From the NCBI GenBank assembly GCA_026874595.1, contig CM049317.1, positions 14,934,882 to 14,998,881 of the forward strand: 64,000 nt of DNA, in the 5' to 3' direction. This document shows positions 1 through 12,000 of the stretch, piece after piece. Under the pieces are notes generated by a model that was not told the DNA's origin, searched no databases, and saw only the letters and a list, made by a program, of their open reading frames with translations. Each line of letters opens with the position of its first letter. Position 1 is the first letter of the stretch. The position numbers and the translations under genes were made by a program. The stretch is from Sipunculus nudus. Its lineage: Eukaryota > Annelida > Sipuncula > Golfingiida > Sipunculidae.

Positions 1-112
1 TTAAAAGTTAACAGACACGGGACGGACGGACGCCGGACGGACAGATAGATGGACGGACAGACAGACAGCTTGGGTGACGACAATAGCCCATCAGCCTATG
101 AGCTGAGAGCTA
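1..112 (+). mobile_element. F3 repeat, 3' end only
   Basis: GGAC-rich run (GGACGGACGGACGCC), then a linker with GGGTGACGACAATAGCCC, then a hairpin whose arms include ATCAGCC and GGCTGA. It matches the 3' end of the complete F3 copy at 30840-31836. The body lies left of the window. Confidence 0.75.
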
Positions 113-1097
113 AAAACGGCTGTACATGTACAAATGTCATGAAAATTTATATTTTTCATGAAATTTTAGGAGCCGTAAAAAAATCAAAAGTAGGTCAACT
201 GTGACGAAACACGAACTCCATCTGTAACTGGTCATTATCTGTCCACACACCAAAAATCAGGCCAATATCTGCAGGCATTGTGAAAAAAAGTCAGTACATG
301 TATATTTGTCATAAAAATTTCTATTTTTTATTAAATTTTCTAAGTTAAGGAGCCGTTAAATGGTCAAAAGTAGGTCAACCGGGACAAAACACGAACTCGA
401 TCTATATCTGGTCATTATCTACCTACACACCAAAAATCAGGCCAATATCTGCAGGCACTGCGAAAAAAAGTTCGTACATGTGTATTTGTCATGAAAATTT
501 CTAATTTTCATGAAATTTTCTAAGTTTAGAAGCTGTAAAACGGTCAAAAGTAGGTCAACCGGGACGAAACGCTAACTTGATCTGTAACTGGTCATTATCT
601 GCCCACACACCAAAAATCAGGCCAAAATCTGCAGGCATTGCGAAAAAAAGTCCGTACATGTGTATTTGTCATGAAAATTTCTATTTTTCATGAAATTTTC
701 AAAGTTTAGCAGCCGTAAAACGGTCAAAATAGGTCAACCGGGACGAAACGCGAACTAGATCTGTAACTAGTCATTATCTGCCTACACACCGAAAATCAGG
801 CCAAAATCTGCAGGCATTGTGAAAAAAAGTCCGTACATGTGTATTTGTCATGAAAATTTCTATTTTTCATGAAATTTTCTAAGTTAAGGAGCCATAAAAC
901 AGTCAAAAGTAGGTCAACTGGGACAAAACGCGAACTTGATCTGTAACTGGTCATTATCTGGCCACACACCAAAAATCAGGCCAATATCTGCAGGCATTGC
1001 GAAAAAAAATCCGTACATCTGTTTGATTTCGGAATGACGGAAGGACGGACATCCATGGGTAAAACTATATGCCCCGGCCACTTTGTGGCGGGGGCAT
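113..1097 (+). mobile_element. F1 repeat: five ~180-bp tandem units plus 3' hairpin, 5' truncated
   Basis: The motif AGGTCAAC recurs near 192, 372, 552, 730 and 910, giving a 179-180 bp period. Each unit has an AT-rich near-palindromic core (CATGAAAATTT...AAATTTTC) and a conserved CTGCAGGCA. After the last unit come GGAAGGACGGAC and a hairpin at 1069-1097 with arms TGCCCCGGCCAC and GTGGCGGGGGCA. The 5' terminus is missing; F3 abuts it. Confidence 0.85.
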
Positions 1098-1100
1098 AAT

Positions 1101-1786
1101 AAAAACACAAGTATAATGAACTAACTATCAAAAGCACCAAACACTAAATGCCAAACTAAATTTATAACCTCACTGTAATTAAAACACAAACACTCTGGGG
1201 AGTGAAATTCATCAGGGAGAGAATATTATGTGTCTTCTCCAGCCTGCAGCTGGTAGATTTGTATTACTTCTGTGTTTACACTTCAATAAGACCAACATTT
1301 CATTTCCATGGCATGCCATTTTAAGGGAGTCTTCCGAAATTTTGGCAAGGATTTTATTTTGACTAGGGTCATAAGTTATCTCATAAGCAGTTTCAACTGG
1401 ATATATCAAGAGAATTGCTGACACGTTCAAAATCTTACATGATCTTACCATGGTAGATAAGAATGTTTCCATAAAACCATTACATCTAAAGCAAATCTTC
1501 CTTTGACCTGATTAAGACAGAATTCCTGCAAAGGACATATTAATATGTGAACCTGCATAGCAGTGAGAGCTAAAAGCCTGAAAGCTGGGGGTCTTTTCCT
1601 GACTGACAATAATGCCTTCATTTAAAATAAATTTCACACCCTCAGCAAGTGTTTGTGATGTTAAAGACATAAAATTTGATAATGTGACACCCAAAGTTAT
1701 TAAATGTTTTTAAGACAGTACAGGCTTGATTCATATGTAATAAGCAGAACAGTAATATACAATACATGGTGTATGAAAACACTCAC
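1101..1786. other. Intron sequence downstream of exon 33, no feature seen
   Basis: AT-rich unique-looking sequence. The short open frames here are intronic and contain no recognisable protein. The next coding exon must lie left of the window. Confidence 0.6.
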
Positions 1787-3045
1787 CCCTGCCTGGTCGA
1801 TGGGGATACCTCTCTCCATCATCAGACGAGCACGTCCAGCTAACATATGTTGTAGTTCTGCTGCCAGGTCACTGTCCTGTGGCATGCCAGTAGGGCGCGG
1901 TCCAGGGGGTTGCGGCATGCGGAACCCTTCTCCAGGTGGCCTGGGCCCAGCCATCATTTGTGCGAACTGTTCCTGCATCGGTCTTGGTGGCCTTGCAAAG
2001 GGGTCACCTGGTGCAGATGTTGGTGTTGCAGGACCTTGAACAAAGCTATCAGGACCAGACGTGGATGGATGCTGCTGACCAAGAGGACCTTGGAAGGGTC
2101 CTGGCACCCTCGTAATCTGTCCTGGGAACTGTCCAGTTGATGAGGCTGGGGGCGGCCCCATCAGCTGAGGTCTCGGTCCTCCCGGCCCCATGGAAGTCTC
2201 CTGCTGGCTCGTCTGAGGCATGGACGTCATTGGCTGTTGGCTGTACTGTTCTGATGAGGAGACACTGGCTACAGCTTGAGAGCCGAAAATCTCTCGAGGC
2301 TGCTCCTGAGACATTGAAAATGGCGTCCTGGGAGGCTGGCTGTATGGGTCTACAGAGGTGGGTGGTCTTGGTGTGTTTGGGGGTTGGGAGTAAGGGTCCA
2401 CTGGGCGTGGTGGCTGTGGACCCTGTTGTCTCATCTCTGGTCTTGGACCCTGGGGTCCAAACACATCTCCTGGATGCATAGGTCTAATCTGTCCAAACTG
2501 CTCTGGTGGACGAGGCGTCCCTGGTTGTTGGGAGAATGGATCAACAGGTCTCTGTGTCTGGAGCTGCTGAGCAAATGGGCTCTGTGGTGGTTTGGGGAAC
2601 GCATCAGGGTGTGGCGTCCCTGGCTGTTGGCTATAAGGATCTTTTGGACCTGTCAGCGGAGGCTGCTTAAAAGGCTCTGCAGGACGGGGTGTCATCGGCT
2701 GATTTGCATACGGATCTACAGGCCTTGGGGGCTGGGGTTTTATGAACCGATCAGCTGTTGTGGCTGGTTGTGGTTGGCCTGATAGCGGACTGCCCTGACC
2801 TGGTGCCACTCCTCTGGGTCCTACCTGGAGCTTACTAAACATATCCAGTGCCTGGGAAGCCCCGGGGTGGGGAGTACCCGGAGGCTGTGCATACGGGTCT
2901 CGTGGTGGGGGAGGAGGCATCATGCTCTCTGGTCGGCCTGTTGGTGTCCCTGGGGTACTGCCCCCCTGCATACCTGGCAGGCTCTCCTCCCAGCTTCCAA
3001 GTTTATCCTCTGTACTCCCATGTGATAGAGGTGTACCTGGGGCAC
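1787..3045 (-). CDS. KMT2C: KMT2C exon 33: 1.26-kb proline-rich exon with DPYxQxPxTP repeats
   Basis: Acceptor TATTTCAG and donor CAGGG/GTGAGT, phase 0 out. The 420 codons hold about seven degenerate copies of D-P-Y/F-x-Q-x-P-x-T-P-x-P (for example DPYAQPPGTPHP, DPYSQQPGTPHP, DPYSQPPNTPRP). The same motif is repeated in KMT2C/D of vertebrates. The exon ends in a short helical segment, LAAELQHMLAGRARLMMERG. The rest of the gene lies past the left edge. Confidence 0.94.
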
Positions 3046-6000
3046 CTGAAATAGAAATAATAATAGTAATAATAATGATAATAATGATTATAATGATAAA
3101 AATAATAATAGAAATTATAACTTTTTTCTGTAAATCGTAAAATCCAAGATGATGTGCTCTAGAACGCTATTAGAAAAAGCAGATGCATAGTAAATGAACA
3201 ACTACAAAAAAATTGTTAAAAAAGATAAGCAAATTGTGTAAAAGCAAACCTATAATAGCCGTGACTAAAGGCCAAAACCCTAAACATTCATTTCAACAAG
3301 TGGAGCATTGTGAGGCACTGAACACTGAACACTGAATAGCTACTTCCTGAGGTGTATATGCTTCTTTTTATAGCAATTTATCTATTGTTACTGATGGTAC
3401 TGAGTACATAATATGGTAATGGCATTAAAGGTATGACAATGAATTATGCTTTTAGTGAGGGCATTAAAAAGAAATAGTAATTTCAGGTTCTGAACGCACA
3501 AGGCTGGAAATAATCAAGGATTACAGGTAGCTGAACATTTAAGGAAACAATTTGCTCAAACTCAAAGCATGGTCTGAGTTGAGTGCAAACAGCCTGGGCA
3601 GGGTAGTCTGTGTGTCCGTATGCAGGTGTGTATTATGGACCTACTAGAATCATCAAGCGAGGCTTGTTTCTGTAGCTGCGCTTGATCTCCTGGTCGCGGT
3701 GGAAGCCCGTGAGGAAACGGAGCGGATGAAGGACTTCCTGGTACTCCCCCGTCTCCACTACCTGATGGCATCGCGTACGGCGGCGACTGGCCAGGTGTTG
3801 CTCCTTTCTCATCAGACGTGGCAGTTTTTGGAGCATTCTTTTGAGTGCGTCCCTGTGTCGTCCCTGTTCCATCTTTCTTCTTGATCACTTGACTCAACTG
3901 TTGACAAACCAAGGATTTAATTAGTAACATTTATCAAACTATCTAGAGGTTGTTTCTATGACATGAATTCAGCTACAAACATTTGTGACATATAATCATG
4001 CTTTTTTATAGCAAGTGTAAAACATTTTGTGATTACCAGTAATAACAGCTGTTAAAATATCAGTCGTTTATCTTCTATTTAACTGATATTTCCTAATTTT
4101 TCTGTTTTGCTTTAAATATTTAATGCAACAGTTCTGCAATAGAAAAAAAAAACTGCAGTAAATAATAATAACAAACAGTGTTGTATAATATGAATATGAT
4201 GCCCTGCATTTACCCACTAAATGAGAATTTGCCGGAAAATCAACAAGTAAAGCCATTTTTCAGCAAGATGAAGTATTTTTTCAAAAATAATTTATATCTT
4301 GGCTGATTTGACCTTGAAGATCCAGGCCACGGTCACCAGTTTTTGAGCATCTCAAGGGACTTGATTAAAACAATGTCTTTCAAATTTGAGGACAAAATAC
4401 ATGCTACTTCTTAAGTTATGGGGTTCACAAATAATTCTGTTTCGGCCTATTTGATCATGATGTTGAAGGTCAAGGTCACCAGTTATCGAGCTTGTCAGAG
4501 ATTTGGTAGAGACATTTCATGAGTCGAATTTCATGAAAATATATCGGGTGGTTTAAAAATTATTGCGTTCACAAGATATGATACAGATTAAAATAGACCA
4601 ATCACTATATGTCTCAACCCCTCCTCCACCCATTGTGCATCTCACGTGATCTCATATGCAAATGAGGGTGGTAGAATAAGTGATTTCAAGCAGAATGTGA
4701 GCAGAATATCACTGGTGCATGTAGTTTTATCAGAATGAAACCTTTTGTGCCTTGTTTAGGCGCGTGTTTGCTCGGTTCTCTCGGGCTTTGGCCAGGAACG
4801 GTGTCTTCTCAGTTGATGGCACTTTCCTCCAGATCTTCATAATCTGTTTTGACCTCTCTGACCAGTCTGCAAGATCAATGAGGTCAAAGGTCACTGATAG
4901 AAATCTATTTTAAACATGAGGAAAAGTTTCTTATCAACCCTGGTGCTCGGGCTGACCCAAAATGAAATTTCTTTTGAAACGGATACTGAACGACTATGAA
5001 AAAGACAATTTCATGTTATGAAATATCTGGTATTTTGTTGACATATTAACAAATATAATTTAATATACTTCAACTTCGCAATGTTTTCTTGTACTTTCTT
5101 CTAACTTAAATTTAAAAGTCCTTTTTTTTCTAAAAGAGTAAATCAACTGTTATCAGCTCCACAAGAACTTTGTACACACTTCTAATTCATTTTACGTTAA
5201 CTCAATATTTTTCGTTTTTATCAAAACTAGACAATTTACAGAGCTTCTCTTAACCATTTATCCAGGAAATGAGCCAGTACTAACATGATTTTCAAAGTAT
5301 GTTTTTGCAGAAAGATGTGATTCCCAGCTAACACAAATCAGAATAGAATACAAATTCAGCTTTTGTTTATTCAAGAGGTTTTACTACAGAAGCATCCAAC
5401 AGACAGTGTAGTGTTTATGTTAACAATAAACAAGTAAAACAAATGTAACATGAAGAGAACATAACTTCATCATCTCAGCTTACCATGAACCAATATAATA
5501 AGTCCATTTTGCCCTAAAATATGCATATTTCCAAATGAATTACTGAATGCAAGTTATATTTTTTACATGCCCTCAAGTTAACATGAACAGCAACAATAAT
5601 GCCACTGTCAATAAAATTAACTGAATTACCAGATTCATTAAACAAATTTAAAAATTTTTTACACTATGGTCTCACTGGCTTTTTTACTGGTCTTTACAAT
5701 ATTTTCATATAATAATATAACCTCTGTCATGTTCATCACTGTAGTTAATGTAACTATATTTTCACTCATTACTTGCGATATCATCACATTTAACAAACTA
5801 TGATATATCTTGGATACATTAATATACCCCTAAAATATACTTCCATTCTTTATTTGTAATATTATAATCCATAAATTATGATTTTCCATAATACATTTCA
5901 TACTAATCAATATACAGAACCTAACCTGGGTACTGGGTTTTGAACTCGGGATGTTTCATGTTAGCATACAGTACTGGGGATATGGTAGCTTTCTCTCCAA

Positions 6001-9000
6001 GCGGCTCGTCCTTCTCCCACTTCTGGATGTTGCGTTTATTGACAGGTATATGTCCAGTTTCCCCCTCTCCTGCTGCCTTAGCCTGGGGAGCTGGGACTGG
6101 ACCTGGTGCTGGCCAGCTGGGTGGGATGTTGGGCTGGGGTTCAGGGAAGCCAAGCCTGAGACAAATCACAAAGTAACATCAGGATCAGTGAAATCTGTTG
6201 GTACAGCAGAGTATGGCCATGGCAGCAGTTGTGGTACCTTTTTAATTTCTTTTAGTTAGAAAACCAAACACAAGATGGCAGCATAGGTACTGCATCTGGT
6301 ATGAGGTGGTTATAAGTTTAGCCATCTCCACCTATCTGTTCTTTGTTGAGCTATGTGTGTTTCAGTTATAAATGGTTCTACCTTGATGCAATACAGTCAG
6401 CTAGCAAGAAACTTTTGATTAATTCAAAGATTCTTCTGTAAGGGATTTGTATCCCCAATCATCACCTGATTTCCTTCAATGCTACAAAATTCTTACCTTT
6501 CAAAAGATAAATCATTCATCTGAGCAAATGGCCAAAGGTCTGATTACATAATTTCCAAGAACATGTTGTACTTCACTATTATTTACATATTTCTAGAGGC
6601 CAGTGTAATTATGAATAACCAGGTACGTTAATTAGTAGTACTTACACAGAGAAAATAAGTAAATACCTGAATCCAGCTGATAATGACTGCCATGCAACAA
6701 TGATATGTACAAAACAGTGCTGACTTAACTTGTAAGACTTCTTGCCGCAAACAATATCAGTGGCAGACAGTCATGAAATTGATCAGAGGAATGAACTACC
6801 TGCTAAGATCTGGTCCAGGGAAGCTGGGCGCCTGTGGCACTTGGAATGGTGGTGCTCCTGGGCCTGTGGGAGTAGGAGGGTGCTGACCCTGGACGTGACC
6901 CAAAACGGAAGCCTGGGTAGGTTCTGGAGCGCCCCCTGGTGGTGGGCCTCCTGGCTGTTCCTGGGAACCCAAGTTAGATGGTAGAGGTGGCATCGGGAAG
7001 TGTTCATCGTCACCTGTAATCGTAGACAAATACATTTAACCAAAGCAGGAAGACAGAGATGGCTTTGGGGAAGTGTTCATGAATTATGAACTAACGCGGT
7101 AAACCCTAGTTTGGTGTCTGATGTTTGCATAAAAGATGGCGACTTCAGACATATTTTTTTGGTGTGTGCATACATTTAGATGACCCACTGGGACCTGTCA
7201 TGCACATTTAAAATCTTCACATTCATGCTGGTGTGTGTGCATGTATGAAATGGTTCTGGCTTAACCATTTGGCTGATTTGACTTATTTTTTGGCTGATCA
7301 TGCTTACTTCCTCATATTGATAGTATGCTGGATCAGGAGTCATTCAAAATAATGTTCCTCGCATTTTTATCATTTATCATCAAAACAGACACAAATGCCT
7401 TGATAACCTATCCCTGTGACAAGCCCTATCATAAAAACTGGCATTTCACTGAAAATGATCAGACGAGAGCACCACAAATGTGCATAATATGCCCATTGTG
7501 TATCTGTTGATCCCTGACCTCATTAAATATGTGTGAATTTTGATGAGAAGGTAACGCAGTTGAGAAACTCTTTTGGTAAATATGTATAATGAGTTTCATA
7601 AAAATCCTATATGGTTTTTGACAAGTCACCAATGTGCCACCAAAGCGTGGTGACCTCTGAATTCATTAAATATGCATGGATTTTGCTGGAAATCAAACTT
7701 AGGCGAGACATTTTATTGATTAACATTTCTGAGTTTATCAAAATCCTTCATACTCTTCATAAGTTATCGCCGCAACACCACAAAGTAGCCTAGTGACCCA
7801 GGACCTTTTCAAATATGCTTGTATGTTGCCATAACAAACTTGGGTGAAATAATCTGTTGGTAAGTAGTTATGGTAAGTTTCATGAAAATCCAGCAAAGCC
7901 CTGGTAAGTTATCACAGCGTCACAAAAAGTTAATGGATGGACTGTGGGTTTACCATAATACACCTGTCATATGAAGGGTGTGTAAACAGCACAACAGCTG
8001 GAAAGGGTATTAAACATAAGAAGGTAAGCCAAATACTGTGGCTGGCTTCTTATTCCTGAGATTAAATGTTTTACGATTATCACTTCTTCAGTATTTTGTG
8101 AGAGCTCAATTTTTCTCAATATCACTACACAGTAAGCTTCACAGAGTTTCCATTGTTAAAAAAATTATTTAAGACGCCCGCTCAATTTAATCATTTATGA
8201 AGAATACCAAAGTAGTCCAAAAGAGTGGAAATTCTTGTGAATTATAGTTAACTAATATAAAAGATCCCATGTTTTTTGTTATATCAAACTTTTGACTAGG
8301 AAACACATGGTCATAGATAACTTACAAGATACAATGAGACCACAGTGTTAACTGTGTAGACGGGACGTTTTATTAATAAAGATTTTATTTCAGCAAATGA
8401 TTTTCCATTCGCCGATATCACAAATTTGAAACCCTCGCATACAAAGAGCCAATCACAGTAGGCTCCTTTACACAAGCACATGCATTTGACACACCTGGCG
8501 CTGCCCAGTTCATGTTGGTGTGTTTGGATGTGTTTGTACATGTCTGATGCTCTGTGCTGTGTGTGTATGTTGACATACCTGGCCCAGCACTGGGGCCTCC
8601 TGGCTGACCTGTGAGCACTCCCTGAAACAGATCCTCCACCGTTTTGCTGTCAATAGGGACCAGCTCGTCTGGCAGCATCTTGTCCACATCCTCCATGTTT
8701 TTATCCACATCCAGCATTGTGTCCAGGTTCGCTTGGATCTCTTTACGTCCCTCCTGACTTGTACTGTGAGTCGGCTGCTCTACACCAGTGGTTATGTCAT
8801 CTGTAACACAGGTTAATGAACTGATGGATTTTTTTTAATATTAATTACTGATGAGGAAACTTCACAGAGTCCAATACCTTCATCAACGCTGAACATTTCA
8901 GGCAAAGGAAGTGTCATAATTTTAACATCAACACTTTGTTATAGTGCAACTATTCCATTAATCACTAATTTGTGATATCATATACTGGAGTTTTGGTTGG

Positions 9001-12000
9001 ATGGAGAAATTCACTTCGAGCTGTTTACTTGCATACACATCATAATCATTAACTAATTTAAACAAATTTCTTAGCCATTTTTAAGACTGCTGGTATATCT
9101 GCATGCCACTGTTACAGTGACAATCTTAACTGCTTAATTTCAAGCTAGAAAACATGAGTTCATACTTTGAACATGAAAGATGAAGCAGATATAAGAACAG
9201 TAGTTCCACCTGATGAAATTAACACTCTACACCAACCACAAAGAAAACTAATTCTGTCAGAGGTGACACTCGCATTAAGAGTTTGCAATAACTGTAAGTT
9301 CAACAATAATACTTATCTGATGAAATAAATTTCCCGGTTGATGCCTCATGAGAACAATGCACATTAGAAAATGTTTAATAATGAAAACAGAAATTTTCCT
9401 GGTCATGCCGTTAGGGACAAAATGAATGATAGGCCTACTCACCATCAAGGAATGTCAGGAGAACATCATCATGAGGCAGCAGGTCCTCTGGCAGGACACC
9501 CTCCAGGTCCTTTTCATCTACAAACATTACAAAATCATTATAAACACAGCCCGACTAAGGCATAATACACCTCAGGATAGCATAACATAACAACATACTA
9601 ACAACTAGAATATGGGTAGTCGACAAGCGACTACGTGTATCTGCCAAAATCAGAGTGGAACAGGTGAAGTGAGGCATGGATTGAGTGGCAAGGGGAAATA
9701 GAGCGAGGTGTGTTGCATATTAGCATGGATGTCTGCAGCCGAAATGTGTATGTAGGTTGCGCCACCTACCAAAATATCCAGAAAGCTGTCCAAGATGTAT
9801 CCACATGCAAAATTTTTTGGCAGAAAAGTCAAACCACTACATGCATATGAGTGATTTTATCCCACAGCAGACAAACAGAAGGAATTGTGCAAAAATGGTG
9901 ACAGACAGTGCCACCAATTTTGTGTATAATTAAGAGCTATGTCTGATCTATACACATGCAAAATTTCAGGGGGATATATCCAATACTGAGATTTAAGCCT
10001 GAATGTCTGCAGTGTTAACATATATGTAGGTGGCGCCACCTGCCAAAAAACTGAGAAAGCTATCCAAGATGTATAAACACGCAAAATTTTAGGCAGATAA
10101 GTCAAACCACTACAGAGATGAGTGATTTTAGCCCACGGCCGGCGAACAGACAGACACTGTGCAAACATGGTTGCAGGTGGCGCCACCATATTTTGTGTAT
10201 GTTATAAAGCTATCCAAGGGCTACATTTGTACAAAATTTTTTTCCTGATCGGTCAAATGGTTCCCGAGATATGTGGGTTTATGTGTGGAAACAAACACAC
10301 AAAAGGACACTGGGCAGAGGGGAAAGGTCAGAGGTCAACACCAATTTGTAAGGCACCAGTTCACATGTGACCCGATAATTGGTGTAAGTTTTGGGAAAAT
10401 CAGTCCAGTAGTCTCAGAGGAGTTCTCCGGAGTGGCGGCGGAACCCAGTCAAAAACATAGTATCCGCAAAACTTCGTTTTGGCGGAAACAACTCTTATGT
10501 AAGCAACACACTGATAACATTTTTAAACTCTTTGAATCATGTCATTCTTTTTCAAAACTGTTTATTAAAAAATATAAAATTTTACACAGGTTAATTAACA
10601 TTATTCCCATAACATTTCAATCAATTCAAGATCTGAATGCCCCACATTTGCCATTTTGACTTGAGCCAATGTCATCCGTTAAGTAACCTTATCCATCAAC
10701 TTACCAAGGTTATGTTCTTGATCTGACGTTTGCTCCATTTCTTGTGCCGGTGGCCCTTCCGTGACACCTTTGCTCTCTGGAGGAGATGGGGGCGGGGCGA
10801 ACATGAACGGGTCCTTGACCTCGAGGGTTGACCCACGTGGTGAAGGCACCAGTTTGTCTTCATCTGACGGCATGTCTATCACAGGTTTTTCTTTTTCTGC
10901 CTTGCTCTGATCCAACAGAGGGCGACCAAAGAATGCCTCCTGTAATGTTTCAGGTGTCTAATATTTAATATGCAGCAATATTTAGTATGCAGCAGTCCTA
11001 AACTCCCTGTGGAGATTCATCCTATATCTGCACCAAACCTTTTATGGAATATACCTTTATGAAATGGTTCCCTACAGTTTAGTATCTGAGGTCATTTCCC
11101 AATATTTAACAGTGACATAATAATCAGTAATGCAGCTAATATAAATCTTTCATGAGCTATTAGCACAGGAGTTTAAAATGATATAACTATACGGATGAAA
11201 GGATTTCAACAATATAAGAAACCCAGTTTCATTACTTTTTCAGGACCATAAGAAATTTGTTCCTCAAATATTGAGACTTCACAATGTTTACAATTGTTTA
11301 AAACATACACATAAATGAGAACTGATATCAACATTTATACCTGAATGTAAGTGGGGAAGCTTTCTTCAATCTGTCCCTTCTTTGGCCGGGGCCGCCGTCT
11401 CTTCTTCTTCACTACTTCACCACCAGGGGTCACTCCATCTTGACCAAGTTTATCTTCATCTCCTACAAAAGAGAAACAAACATACTTATGGGACACCTGG
11501 GGCCATGAAACATTTGAACTTTAATGGTGTCATGGTCAGGGACCTTAAAACTGAGGGTTGTCATTCAGTTTAGACCACTGTCCAGATTAAAACCCCCTGG
11601 CCAAGGTTCTTAGCACAATAGTATATCTTTTCCAGAAAGACTGCATGTATACTGTTTATGGAACACAGGGATATGTAGACAGAATAACCTTCATAAGCCC
11701 ATTATGGCAGCAGCTAATGTTACACTGACTGACTGTGGACTATTGAAGTACACTTCTGCATTGACATAAGGTGCTCTAGAGCATGCAACCAGTTATCACT
11801 GTTGAAACAAACTTGCTGAGACCAGTCAACAATTTAGAGACATAACAGCTAATTCCATCATTTTACGATGATCTCAATTACCAAGCCAACAAAATTGAGC
11901 GGGTTTACACAAAATGGGTTTTAACAATTCAAAATGCTGATGACAGTACAAACCTTCTGGGAAGTCAAGCGGCTGTTTCATGCCTGAGCCAGCCAGGCCA

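Noticed and set aside
113..1097. Regular repeat array resembling CRISPR
   Set aside because: Units are directly adjacent 180-bp tandem repeats without unique spacers, in a eukaryotic intron; they belong to the F1 element.
3601..3650. Alternative donors for exon 32 (TAG/GTCCAT and sites further downstream)
   Set aside because: Only A/GTAGGT at 3645/3644 leaves the phase required by the acceptor of exon 33.
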